From Cellulomonas edaphi (GTDB lineage Bacteria > Actinomycetota > Actinomycetes > Actinomycetales > Cellulomonadaceae), in contig NZ_JAUCGR010000001.1 in the NCBI RefSeq assembly GCF_030362815.1, positions 674,024 through 738,023 on the forward strand: a stretch of 64,000 nucleotides of DNA. Reading direction: 5' to 3'. The notes beneath the pieces were generated by a model that did not search any database, was not told the origin of the DNA, and saw only the letters and a list, made by a program, of their open reading frames with translations. Shown here piece by piece: positions 1 through 8,704 of this stretch (position 1 is the stretch's first letter; each line of letters starts with the position of its first letter). The position numbers were made by a program, and so were the translations under genes.

Positions 1-87
1 CGGTACATACCGCCGGGCCGCCTCGGACTCATCGCCGTCGGACGTATCTCTCTCGTGCTCACCGGGCGGCCGCGCGACAATGGCCCC

Positions 88-543
88 ATGAGCTCCGAGA
101 CGCTGGACCGCCTGACCGCCGACCTCACCACCGCGATGAAGGCCCGCGACGCCGCGCGCACCAACACGCTGCGGCAGGCGATCGGAGCCGTGCGCGCCGA
201 GGCCAAGGCGGGCCCCGTGGAGAAGGAGCTGTCCGAGGACGACGTGCTCAAGGTGCTGTCCCGCGAGGTCAAGAAGCGCCGCGACACCGCCCAGATCTAC
301 ACCGACGCGGGCGCCACCGACCGGGCCGCGACCGAGACCGCCGAGGCCGACCTGTTCGAGACGTACCTGCCGGCCCGGTTGTCGGACGACGAGCTCGCGG
401 CGCTGGTCGCCGCCGTGATCGCGGAGACGGGCGCCGGCTCGATGCGCGACATGGGCGCCGTGATGAAGGAGGCGACCGCGCGCGCGGGCGCCTCGGCCGA
501 CGGCAAGAAGCTCTCGACGCTGGTGCGGGCCGCACTGGCCTGA
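88..543 (+). CDS. GatB/YqeY domain-containing protein
   Basis: A 151-residue soluble protein that looks like a full-length YqeY family member (usual length about 150). The family resembles the C-terminal tRNA-binding tail of GatB, the amidotransferase subunit that acts on misacylated tRNA. Stand-alone YqeY proteins have no settled function. Visible family features are the N-terminal segment with DLTTAMKARD, the KKRRDTAQIYTDAG helix and the C-terminal GAVMKEATARAGASADGKKL stretch. I chose the ATG at 88 because the family begins near MSSETLDRL; an upstream GTG-type start at 55 would add 11 unconserved residues. No strong ribosome binding site is visible. The gene stands alone and is followed directly by a strong hairpin. 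Family call secure, role uncertain. Confidence 0.9.
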   Translation: MSSETLDRLTADLTTAMKARDAARTNTLRQAIGAVRAEAKAGPVEKELSEDDVLKVLSREVKKRRDTAQIYTDAGATDRAATETAEADLFETYLPARLSDDELAALVAAVIAETGAGSMRDMGAVMKEATARAGASADGKKLSTLVRAALA

Positions 544-547
544 CGTG

Positions 548-583
548 CCGCGAGCGACCCGGCAGCTGCCGGGTCGCTCGCGG
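548..583. terminator. perfect 36-bp palindromic terminator after the YqeY gene
   Basis: Bases 548-565 pair exactly with 566-583, beginning CCGCGAGCGACC and centred on GGCAGCTGCC. It starts five bases after the YqeY stop and lies between two convergent genes, so it can act on both. There is no U-tract, as is common in GC-rich actinobacteria. Confidence 0.8.
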
Positions 584-649
584 GGTCCTGCTGGAGCCGA
601 GGGGCCCCGGTCAGGGTGGGAGTCGACCGGTGCCCCTCGGCGGTTCAGG

Positions 650-3600
650 TCAGCGGTGCCTCACCTGCAGCACTGCCGTGTGCGACGTGACCGACCCGGC
701 GCGGTTGCGCACGACCACCCGGTAGGACGTCCCGTCCGTGCGCGCGCCGGCCTTCACGACGAGCGTCCGGCCGGTCGCCCCCGTGACGCGGTACCACGAC
801 GAGCTGCCGGGCGCTCGCTGGTACCACTGGAGCAAGGGCGCCGGCGTGCCCGACACCGTGACGGAGAACCGCACGGTCGTCCCGCTGGCCACCCGCACGG
901 ACCGAGGCTGGCTCGTGATGCGGGGCGTCACCGGGGTGGGGTACACCGTCGCCGTCCTCGTCACCGCCTGGCCGCCCCGGTTGGTGAACACCGCGCGGTA
1001 CGCGACCCGCGTGGCGCCGACCGTCACCGTGAGCGAGGGCCGGGTGGCCCCGCTGACCGCACGCCAGGTCGTGGACCCGGCGGCGCGCTTCTGCCACCGC
1101 ACGGTGGGAGCCGGGTACCCGCTCGCCGCCGCCTTCAGGGTGACCGACCGTCCCGTCCGGGCCTGCGTGGACCGCGGCTGGGTGGTGACCTTGGGGGCCT
1201 GCACCTTGACCTTCACCGCGGCCGTCGCGGTGGTCGCCACGCCCGAGGCGTTGGTGAACACCGCCCGGTAGCGGCTCCCGTCGGTGCTGGCCGACAGCGT
1301 CACGGCCAGTGACGGGCTCGTCGCGCCCGGGACGTCGACCCAGGTGCTGCCCAGGCGCTGCCACCGGACCGTGGGGGCCGGCACGCCGCTGGCGGCGGCG
1401 GTGAGCTTCACGGTCGACCCGAGGGTCCCGGTGACGGACGCGGGCTGCCGGGTGACGGCCGGTGCCGCCGGCTGCGGACCGGCGGGCTCGACGAACCGGC
1501 CCACCCCCCACCGGCTCGTGTCCTGGTACGAGCGTCCCGTGGGGTCCGACCACGTGCGCACCGCGTCCCGGACGCCCGCGGTGGCGTCGTTGACCTGGAA
1601 GTCGAGCCCAGCGAGGTCACCCGCCGTGACGGCGTGACCGAGCGAGAGCGACGCCTCGACGACGTAGCCGCCGTCCACCACGCGGGTGGCGCTGGTCAGC
1701 CGGTCGCCGATCACCGAGAGGTCGCCGCTGACGGACTCCGCGCCGGTGTAGCTGATCCGGTACTGGCCGTCGGCCGGGTTGTAGGCCCCTGCCTTGGCGT
1801 TGACCGGGTCGAGGAAGATCTCGACCGAGTCCTGCTCCCACGCGTTGGAGCTGGTGGCGTCCAGGTGGGGGTCCGTCACCTCGGCGAGCACGTCAATCGA
1901 GTCGCCGTGCCAGAGCAGCCGCACGTTCGCGGACGCGCCGCCGGTGCCCTCCACCTGCACGTCGGTCCGGACGCTCGGGGCGTCCGCCCACGCGGCGTCG
2001 ACCACGCCGTCGATCGTGGGTGCCGCGGCCGTCCGCGGCACGTCGACGACGCCGATCGGCCCGATGAGCGTGACCACGCCCAGCGCCCCACCCGTCTCCT
2101 GGTGGTTCGAGAGGTCGTTCCACGACGCGGTGCTGCCGCTGCCGTCGGCGACGCGCACGTCGAACGGCACGGTCGCGCCGACGGCACCCGGTGCCGTGAG
2201 CGGCACGTCCACGACGACGTCGTAGCCCGTGCTCGTCGAAGTCGCCTCGCTGCGCGTGACGACGACGGGCTCACCGGGGCCGAACAGCGTCACCGAGTCG
2301 TCGGCGCCGTCGTCGGTCGCGTCCACCACGTGCACGCGCGCGGTGAGCTGGCTGCCCGACCAGCGCAGCTGGAAGCCCGTGCCACCCGAGATCTCGACGT
2401 CGGGCAGCAGCGCCCAGCTGTCGTCGGGCGACGTCTGCTGTGCGTTGGCCGCGCGTGTCAGCGTGGGCAGCTTGCTCGGGTCGACGATGCCCCAGTACGC
2501 GGGCTTGGCCTGCAGCTCGTCGTCGAACACGAGCGGTGCACCCGTGCGCCAGCTGCGGCTGTCGTACGGGCCCCACACCGTCACGGAGAACAGGTCCGGG
2601 AACTCGCGCAGCATGGAGAAGACGCTCGCGAAGTAGTAGCCCTGCGCCACCAGCTTCTCCTGCGTGACCGTGCCGTCGATCTGCACGTCGAGCTCGGAGA
2701 CGTCCTGCAGGACGCCCAGCGTCGCGAACTTCTCGAGCGACGTGCGCATCTGGTCCACCGGCTGCGCGAGGCTCACGTGGAACTGGTGGCCCACGCCGTT
2801 GATGGGGGTGCCGGACGTGAGCAACCCGTCCACGACGTCGAACATCGCCTGCCGCTTGGCGGGCAGCTCGGTGTTGTAGTCGTTGATGAACAGCTTCACG
2901 GGACCGTCGACGTCACCGTCGTTGAAGGCCTGCGAGGCGATCTCGAAGGCGTCCTTGATGTAGCCCGAGCCCAGGGTCCGGTACCACTCGCTGCGGCGGA
3001 GGCCGTCGCTCTCGCTCTCCGCGATCGCCTCGTTGACCACGTCGAAACCGACGATCGGGTTGCCGGCCGTGCCGTACTCGCCGTACTTGGTGCGGAAGTG
3101 GTTCGCCACGGTCTCGATGTGGGTCGTCATGCGCCCCAGCAGCAGCGCCTTGTCGTCGGCGCTGTCCGCGAGCGGCGTGCCGTCCTCGTGCTGGAAGAAC
3201 CACGCCGGCGTCTGGCTGTGCCACACGAGCGTGTGCCCGTAGACGCGCAGCCCGTTCGCGATCGCGAAGTCGACCAGCTGGTCGGCGGCCTCGAACGTGA
3301 AGGTGCCCTCCGTCGGCTGGATCGCCTCGGGCTTCATGACGTTCTCGGGCGTGAGCTGGTCGAAGTGCTTGGTGACCAGCTCCTTGCCGGGCCCGGCGGT
3401 CTCGCGCTCGTCGATGGCCACGCCCACCGGCCACGGCAGCTCGTCCTTGAGCGACGGGATGTCCTGCTGGACGGGAGGCGCGGTGGACCCGGTGACCACG
3501 ATGTCGTCCACCAGGAACGACGCCGTGCCCGAGGCCGTCTCGAAGTAGAGCAGGGCGGTGTCGGCCGAGGTCATGGTGTAGCTGCCCGTCAGGCGCGTCC

Positions 3601-5179
3601 ACGCATCGGCCGTGACGTCCTCCGCCGTCGTGACCGTGTCGTACGACGAGGTGCCGCCGTTGTCACGCTGCACGCTCACGCGGACGTCGGCGGGAGCGGT
3701 CTCGTCCGCCGCGAGGCGGACCCAGGCGGAGATCGCGTACGTGCGCCCGCTGACGAACGCGTCGGTGACCGAGGCGCCGAGGCCGTGCCAGCCGTCGGTG
3801 CGGCCGGTCACGCTCGCCGAGTGTGCGCCGCCGTGCGCGACGTCGGAGACGGCCACCACCGGGGCGGTGCCGTTGCCGCGCGCCGACCACACGCCCAGGC
3901 CGTCCTCGAAGCCGGTCGACAGCGCCGTCGGGACCGTCCCGTCCCCGTCGGCCCCGCCGGCGGGCAGCGTGAACGACCAGCCGGCGGCCAGGCGCTCGGC
4001 GACCACCGTGCGCACCGCGGCGAGCGTCCCGGAGCGGTCGCCTCCGCCGTCGTGCGCGAGCACGACCTGGCCGGGCTTCATCGCGGCACGCAGGTTGGTG
4101 GTGAGCGTCGAGACGTCCTGCGTCTCCCAGTCGCTGATGGTGTTGGTCACCGCGAGCGGCTGCATGCCGAGGTCCACCGCCACCTGCGCCGTCTGGCCCC
4201 AGCTGCCGTTGGGGGCGCGGAAGTACGGCACCTTCGCCTGCGGGTCGCCGAGCGCGTCACGGATGATCGCGAGGTTCTCGACGAGGTCCGCCCGCACCTG
4301 GGCCGCCGACCAGCTGCCCATGTCGGCGTACGACGTGGTGTGGTTGCACAGCGTGTGGCCCTCCGCGACGATCCGGCGCAGCATCTCGGCGCCGCCCGGC
4401 GCCTGGATGTTCTGGCCGATGACGCAGAAGGTCGCGTGGATGCCCTGCTCGGCCAGGAAGTCGAGCAACGCGCCCGTGGTGGCGCCGTTGGGGCCGTCGT
4501 CGAACGTGAGCGCCGCGACGTCGCCGGTGCCGCGCGCGGCCGAGACGGGGGTGGGCACGGGGTTCACGGCGCCTCCGGGCACGACGTCGGGGTCCGGGTC
4601 GGCTCCGCCGCCGGGGGTCGTCACGAGGACGTCGTCGACCAGGAAGGAGGGGTTCGCGCCGTCGATGGGCGCGGCCTCCAGGTAGAGCGACGCGGACGTC
4701 ACCGACGCCGCGCGGGTGTACGTGCCGGTCAGCTGCGCCCAGCCGTCGGCGGTCACGGTGACGGGCGAGCCGACCCACGCGAACTGGTTGTCCGCGGGGC
4801 TCTGCTCGACGGTGAAGTGCATCGCCGACGAGCCCGTGGTCCCGGGCGCGAGCCGCACCCACGCGGAGACGGTCACGGCGGAGCCGGCGGGGAACAGGCT
4901 GCTCACGTCGGTGGCCGGCCCGTTCCAGTCACCCGTGCGGCCGGTCACGGCCAGGCTGCGGCTGCCCGAGTGGGCGGCCGTGTCCACCACGGTCAGGGAG
5001 ACGGGTCCGCGCGGGCCCCACGGCGTCGCACCCCCGGACTCGAAGTCGTTGGCGATCAGCGTCGCCGGGCCGTCGTCGGCGGCCACGGCCGGGCCGGTGG
5101 TCACGCCGGCGGTCACAGCCGCGACGGCGACGGCGACGATCGCCGTACCGATCCTCCTGAGAGTTCGTACCGGTCTCAT
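650..5179 (-). CDS. secreted multimodular xylanase / polysaccharide deacetylase (CE4-GH10-CBM9-Ig)
   Basis: A 1509-residue exported enzyme for xylan breakdown. Order by rough residue: signal peptide 1-34; CBM4/9/22-type sandwich 38-190; NodB/CE4 deacetylase 218-405; second CBM4/9/22-type module 418-563; GH10 endo-1,4-beta-xylanase 573-905; diverged CBM9-like segment about 918-1035; CBM9 1045-1232; three Ig-like repeats 1238-1327, 1328-1414 and 1415-1509. GH10 acid/base is E717 in DVVNEAI and the nucleophile E829 in VSELDVQI. CE4 shows TFDDGPN (225-231), RAPNGSWG and LAHDGGG, but motif 2 reads HTTSY, with Tyr where the second metal His is expected. The start at 5179 follows AAAGGAGCGCTG. It is divergent from the sugar importer across LacI operators, so substrate-induced control is expected. 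The Ig tail is probably a wall or substrate contact region (inference). Confidence 0.95.
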   Translation of the reverse strand: MRPVRTLRRIGTAIVAVAVAAVTAGVTTGPAVAADDGPATLIANDFESGGATPWGPRGPVSLTVVDTAAHSGSRSLAVTGRTGDWNGPATDVSSLFPAGSAVTVSAWVRLAPGTTGSSAMHFTVEQSPADNQFAWVGSPVTVTADGWAQLTGTYTRAASVTSASLYLEAAPIDGANPSFLVDDVLVTTPGGGADPDPDVVPGGAVNPVPTPVSAARGTGDVAALTFDDGPNGATTGALLDFLAEQGIHATFCVIGQNIQAPGGAEMLRRIVAEGHTLCNHTTSYADMGSWSAAQVRADLVENLAIIRDALGDPQAKVPYFRAPNGSWGQTAQVAVDLGMQPLAVTNTISDWETQDVSTLTTNLRAAMKPGQVVLAHDGGGDRSGTLAAVRTVVAERLAAGWSFTLPAGGADGDGTVPTALSTGFEDGLGVWSARGNGTAPVVAVSDVAHGGAHSASVTGRTDGWHGLGASVTDAFVSGRTYAISAWVRLAADETAPADVRVSVQRDNGGTSSYDTVTTAEDVTADAWTRLTGSYTMTSADTALLYFETASGTASFLVDDIVVTGSTAPPVQQDIPSLKDELPWPVGVAIDERETAGPGKELVTKHFDQLTPENVMKPEAIQPTEGTFTFEAADQLVDFAIANGLRVYGHTLVWHSQTPAWFFQHEDGTPLADSADDKALLLGRMTTHIETVANHFRTKYGEYGTAGNPIVGFDVVNEAIAESESDGLRRSEWYRTLGSGYIKDAFEIASQAFNDGDVDGPVKLFINDYNTELPAKRQAMFDVVDGLLTSGTPINGVGHQFHVSLAQPVDQMRTSLEKFATLGVLQDVSELDVQIDGTVTQEKLVAQGYYFASVFSMLREFPDLFSVTVWGPYDSRSWRTGAPLVFDDELQAKPAYWGIVDPSKLPTLTRAANAQQTSPDDSWALLPDVEISGGTGFQLRWSGSQLTARVHVVDATDDGADDSVTLFGPGEPVVVTRSEATSTSTGYDVVVDVPLTAPGAVGATVPFDVRVADGSGSTASWNDLSNHQETGGALGVVTLIGPIGVVDVPRTAAAPTIDGVVDAAWADAPSVRTDVQVEGTGGASANVRLLWHGDSIDVLAEVTDPHLDATSSNAWEQDSVEIFLDPVNAKAGAYNPADGQYRISYTGAESVSGDLSVIGDRLTSATRVVDGGYVVEASLSLGHAVTAGDLAGLDFQVNDATAGVRDAVRTWSDPTGRSYQDTSRWGVGRFVEPAGPQPAAPAVTRQPASVTGTLGSTVKLTAAASGVPAPTVRWQRLGSTWVDVPGATSPSLAVTLSASTDGSRYRAVFTNASGVATTATAAVKVKVQAPKVTTQPRSTQARTGRSVTLKAAASGYPAPTVRWQKRAAGSTTWRAVSGATRPSLTVTVGATRVAYRAVFTNRGGQAVTRTATVYPTPVTPRITSQPRSVRVASGTTVRFSVTVSGTPAPLLQWYQRAPGSSSWYRVTGATGRTLVVKAGARTDGTSYRVVVRNRAGSVTSHTAVLQVRHR

Positions 5180-5235
5180 CAGCGCTCCTTTGCGCGATTC
5201 GGGTCCCACCCCGCCCGGGAGGCTACGCAGAAATC

Positions 5236-5281
5236 GGACACGTTTCGATAACGTTACCTATAACGTTATCGAAACGTGTCC
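5236..5281. promoter_or_regulatory. double LacI-type operator in the divergent xylanase/ABC promoter
   Basis: Two perfect 21-base inverted arms, 5236-5256 and 5261-5281, are separated by CCTA. Each arm carries CGATAACGTTA, so the element reads as two adjacent operator copies facing each other. It lies 57 bases upstream of the xylanase start. The same core recurs at 5335-5348 and upstream of the LacI gene, which identifies the likely regulator. Confidence 0.8.
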
Positions 5282-5334
5282 AAGAGGTCCTGGCGACGAG
5301 CAGAGACGCTGGTCACCCGGGCGGAGCAACGTTT

Positions 5335-5348
5335 CGATAACGTTATCG
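5335..5348. promoter_or_regulatory. LacI-type operator proximal to the ABC importer
   Basis: CGATAACGTTATCG is a perfect 14-base palindrome matching the core of the neighbouring double operator. It sits 78 bases upstream of the binding-protein start and just upstream of a TTGACA hexamer, so a bound repressor would overlap the polymerase site. Confidence 0.78.
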
Positions 5349-5355
5349 CTAACGA

Positions 5356-5361
5356 TTGACA
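5356..5361 (+). promoter_or_regulatory. candidate -35 element for the sugar ABC operon
   Basis: A consensus TTGACA hexamer lies 66 bases upstream of the binding-protein ATG and eight bases after the palindromic operator. No convincing -10 hexamer is visible at the expected distance, so this is a tentative promoter. Confidence 0.35.
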
Positions 5362-5426
5362 GAGCGCCCCGCGAACTGTCAACGTTGCGTCGTCCATCCC
5401 TCTCAGTGACGACGAGGAGTTCAAAG

Positions 5427-6740
5427 ATGAAGAGGACGCCAGTCCTGCGTGCCCTGGCCGTCGGCGTGGGTCTCGCACTGCTCGGAGCGTGCAGCTCGGG
5501 CGGATCCAGCAACGAGGCGGACCCCAGCACGTCCGCCTCGGGCGGTGCCAAGGACGTGACCATCACGTGGTGGCACAACTCGAACACCGACCCCGGCATG
5601 AGCTACTACGCCAAGGTCGCCAAGGACTTCGAGGCAGCCAACCCGGGCGTGACCATCAAGGTCAGCGCCATGCAGCACGAGGACATGCTCACCAAGCTGG
5701 ACGCCGCCTTCCAGAGCGACGACGCCCCGGACATCTACATGGAGCGTGGTGGCGGCGAGCTCGCCGACCACGTCGAGGCGGGCCTCACCAAGGACATCTC
5801 CGAGTCGGCGAAGGACGTCATCGACAAGATCGGTGGCTCCGTGGCGGGTTGGCAGGTCGACGGCAAGACGTACGCGCTGCCGTTCTCGGTCGGCGTCGTG
5901 GGCTTCTGGTACAACAAGGCGCTCTTCGAGCAGGCGGGGATCACCGAGACCCCCACCTCGTGGGACGACCTGTACGCCGACATCGACAAGATCAAGGCCG
6001 CGGGCATCGAGCCCATCTCCGTGGGTGCGGGCGACAAGTGGCCCGCCGCGCACTACTGGTACCAGTTCGCGCTGCGCGAGTGCTCGCAGCAGGTGCTGAC
6101 CGACGCGGTCAAGTCGCTCGAGTTCTCCGACCCCTGCTTCATCAAGGCCGGCGAGGACCTGCAGAAGGTCATCGCCGCGAAGCCGTTCAACAAGGGCTTC
6201 CTGTCCACCCCGGCCCAGACCGGCCCGACGAGCGCCTCCGGCCTGCTCGCCACCGGCAAGGTCGCGATGGAGATGCAGGGGCACTGGGAGCCCGGCGTCA
6301 TGCAGGGGCTGACCGAGGACAAGAAGGGCCTCGGCGAGAACACCGGCTGGTTCTCGTTCCCGTCCGTGCAGGGTGGCCAGGGTGACCCGGCCGCGCAGCT
6401 CGGCGGCGGCGACGCGTGGGCCGTCTCGCAGAAGGCGCCCGACCAGGCCGTGGAGTTCGTCAAGTACCTGCTGTCCGACGAGGTCCAGAAGGGCTTCGCC
6501 GAGCAGGACATGGGTCTGCCCACCAACTCGACGGCCTCGCAGTACGTGTCCGACCCGGCGCTCGCCGGCCTGCTCAAGGTGCGCGACGCGGCCCCGTACG
6601 TCCAGCTCTACTTCGACACGGCGTTCGGTTCCGCGGTCGGTGGCGCGATGAACGACGAGATCGCCCTGATGTTCGCCGGCAAGGCGAGCCCGCAGGACAT
6701 CGTCGACGCCACGCAGCAGGCAGCTGACGCAGAGAAGTGA
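5427..6740 (+). CDS. sugar ABC transporter substrate-binding lipoprotein (xylan locus)
   Basis: A 437-residue extracytoplasmic solute-binding protein of the family-1 sugar type, lipid-anchored at C22 (LLGACSS). It should capture an oligosaccharide, most likely xylobiose or xylo-oligosaccharides given the adjacent xylanase, and deliver it to the two permeases that follow. Features include the ITWWHNSNTDPG strand near the mature N terminus and aromatic residues spread through the cleft region. The ATG at 5427 follows GAGGAGTT; the reading frame is open much further upstream but without a signal peptide start. It overlaps the next gene by four bases (GTGA). Substrate is inferred from context only. 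Confidence 0.92.
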   Translation: MKRTPVLRALAVGVGLALLGACSSGGSSNEADPSTSASGGAKDVTITWWHNSNTDPGMSYYAKVAKDFEAANPGVTIKVSAMQHEDMLTKLDAAFQSDDAPDIYMERGGGELADHVEAGLTKDISESAKDVIDKIGGSVAGWQVDGKTYALPFSVGVVGFWYNKALFEQAGITETPTSWDDLYADIDKIKAAGIEPISVGAGDKWPAAHYWYQFALRECSQQVLTDAVKSLEFSDPCFIKAGEDLQKVIAAKPFNKGFLSTPAQTGPTSASGLLATGKVAMEMQGHWEPGVMQGLTEDKKGLGENTGWFSFPSVQGGQGDPAAQLGGGDAWAVSQKAPDQAVEFVKYLLSDEVQKGFAEQDMGLPTNSTASQYVSDPALAGLLKVRDAAPYVQLYFDTAFGSAVGGAMNDEIALMFAGKASPQDIVDATQQAADAEK

Positions 6741-7783
6741 CCGACGTGGCAGACGACACGACCGCCTCTGGCGGAACCACCGTCTCGGCTGCGACGTCCA
6801 TTCCCCAGGCCCCGGCCGCCGGTCGCGCTTCGGCGCGGCCGGCCGGCCCGGTCCCGGGTGGGCGCCGTCGGTCGAGCACGTCGGTCCGCATGCGCCTCGA
6901 GATCCTGTTCTTCGTGGCACCGGCCCTGCTGGTGTTCCTGTTCTTCGTGGTCTGGCCGATCATCAAGGCCGTCCAGTTCTCCGTGTACCGCTGGAAGGGC
7001 TACGGCCCGCTGGTCGACTTCGTCGGCCTGAAGAACTACGCGTCGGTGCTGCAGAACGAGGTCTTCACCGACGCGTTCATGCACAACATCACCATCGTCG
7101 TCTTCTCGATCCTCATCCAGCTGCCCCTCGGGCTGGCGATCGCCCTGCTGCTGAACCGCAAGATGTGGGGTCAGAGCGCGCTGCGGACCATCATCTTCGT
7201 GCCGTACGTGCTGGCCGAGGTCATCGCCGGCGTGGTGTGGTTCCAGCTGCTGCAGCCGCAGTACGGCGTGATCGACACCATCCTCAGTGCGATCGGCCTG
7301 CACGGCCCGGAGGAGGGCTGGCTCGGTACGCCCGACGTCGCGCTGTACACGGTGATCGCCGTCCTGACGTGGAAGTACCTGGGCCTCGCGGTGATCCTGT
7401 TCCTCGCCGGCCTGCAGGGCGTTCCCGAGGAGCTCTACGAGGCGGCCTCGATCGACGGCGCCACCTGGTGGCAGGTGCAGCGCAAGATCACGATCCCCCT
7501 GCTCGGCCCCACCATCCGCACCTGGGCGTTCCTGTCGATGATCGGCTCGCTGCAGCTGTTCGACATGGTCTGGATCCTCACGGGCGGCGGACCGGCCAAC
7601 TCGACGACCACCATGGCGACCTTCCTCATCACGGAGGGCACCAAGCGGTCCAACTACGGCATCGCCTCCGCGGCTTCGGTGATCCTCTTCGTCGTCGCTC
7701 TCGTGATGGCCCTGCTGTACCAGTACTTCGTCCTGCGCCGTGACTCGCAGGACGCCCCCCGGAACAAGAGGGCCAAGCGATGA
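6737..7783 (+). CDS. sugar ABC transporter permease, MalF/UgpA type
   Basis: A 348-residue inner-membrane permease with a Pro/Ala/Arg-rich cytoplasmic N terminus of about 55 residues and six predicted membrane segments, the first at LEILFFVAPALLVFLFFVVW. The EAA loop that docks the ATPase is present as YEAASIDGATWWQVQRK. GTG at 6737 overlaps the preceding stop (GTGA); a GTG at 6746 is a possible alternative. It pairs with the next gene to form the channel. No ATP-binding subunit is encoded nearby, which fits actinobacterial importers that share an MsiK-type ATPase. Confidence 0.92.
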   Translation: MTDVADDTTASGGTTVSAATSIPQAPAAGRASARPAGPVPGGRRRSSTSVRMRLEILFFVAPALLVFLFFVVWPIIKAVQFSVYRWKGYGPLVDFVGLKNYASVLQNEVFTDAFMHNITIVVFSILIQLPLGLAIALLLNRKMWGQSALRTIIFVPYVLAEVIAGVVWFQLLQPQYGVIDTILSAIGLHGPEEGWLGTPDVALYTVIAVLTWKYLGLAVILFLAGLQGVPEELYEAASIDGATWWQVQRKITIPLLGPTIRTWAFLSMIGSLQLFDMVWILTGGGPANSTTTMATFLITEGTKRSNYGIASAASVILFVVALVMALLYQYFVLRRDSQDAPRNKRAKR

Positions 7784-8670
7784 GCGCGGGCATGATGACG
7801 GACGCGGTCGCCGCGCCGAAGCGGCAGGCGACGCACACGCGGCGGATCAAGCGCCACGGCGGGGGAAGCCCGCTGATCTACCTGATCGCCCTGGTCGTGG
7901 TCGGCTTCACGGTGGGGCCGGTGCTCTACGGGGTGCTCGGCGGCTTCCGCACCAACGCGCAGCTGGCCGACAAGCCGGCCGCGCTGCCCTCACCCTGGGT
8001 GCTGAGCAACTACACGGGCGTGCTGACCAACCCGAGCTTCTGGCACTACGCGGTGAACTCGACCGTCATCGCCCTGCTCACCACGACGATCGTGGTGGTC
8101 TTCGGGATGATGGCGGCCTACCCGCTGGCCAGGTACAAGTTCCGCGGGCGCGAGCCGCTGTTCCTCGTGTTCGTGCTCGGCCTGCTCTTCCCAGCCACGG
8201 TGGCGATCATCCCGCTGTTCATCCTCATCACGAAGGACCTCAACATGGGGAACACGTGGTGGGGGGTGGCGCTGCCCCAGGCGGCGTTCGCGCTGCCCAT
8301 GACGGTGGTGATCCTGCGCCCGTTCCTCATGGCCCTGCCCAACGAGCTCGAGGAGGCGGCGCTGCTGGACGGCGCGTCCCGCATCGGCTTCTTCTGGCGG
8401 ATCCTCGTGCCGCTCTCGGGCCCGGGCATGGTCACGGTCGGCGTGCTCGCCTTCGTCGGCTCGTGGAACGCCTACCTGCTCCCGCTGCTCCTGCTGCAGG
8501 ACGACATGAAGACCCTCCCGCTCGGTGTCGCCGACTTCTCCTCGGAGCACGCGTCGGACACCGCCGGGGTCTTCGCCTTCACGACGCTCGCGATGATCCC
8601 CGCGCTGGTGTTCTTCCTCGCGCTGCAGAAGCGGATCGTCAACGGGCTCCAGGGCGCCGTCAAGGGCTGA
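7780..8670 (+). CDS. sugar ABC transporter permease, MalG/UgpE type
   Basis: A 296-residue partner permease with six predicted membrane segments, starting at LIYLIALVVVGFTVGPVLYG. Its ATPase-docking loop reads LEEAALLDGASRIGFFWRI. The ATG overlaps the stop of the preceding permease (ATGA), indicating translational coupling and equimolar assembly. Together with the upstream binding protein it forms a three-gene carbohydrate importer without its own ATPase. The GH3 gene follows after 34 bases, so the imported sugar is probably the substrate of that enzyme. Confidence 0.92.
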   Translation: MSAGMMTDAVAAPKRQATHTRRIKRHGGGSPLIYLIALVVVGFTVGPVLYGVLGGFRTNAQLADKPAALPSPWVLSNYTGVLTNPSFWHYAVNSTVIALLTTTIVVVFGMMAAYPLARYKFRGREPLFLVFVLGLLFPATVAIIPLFILITKDLNMGNTWWGVALPQAAFALPMTVVILRPFLMALPNELEEAALLDGASRIGFFWRILVPLSGPGMVTVGVLAFVGSWNAYLLPLLLLQDDMKTLPLGVADFSSEHASDTAGVFAFTTLAMIPALVFFLALQKRIVNGLQGAVKG

Positions 8671-8704
8671 GCGCCCACTCAACACTTTCGAAGGAGATCG
8701 ATCC

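Noticed and set aside
1-12. CGGTACATACCG inverted repeat at the window edge
   Set aside because: Short and at the boundary, so its context cannot be judged.
1634-5251. A 1205-codon plus-strand open frame opposite the xylanase
   Set aside because: It mirrors the xylanase gene; the product is Arg/Gly/Val-rich with no recognisable domain, whereas the minus strand encodes clear GH10 and CE4 motifs. Long antisense frames are expected at this GC content.
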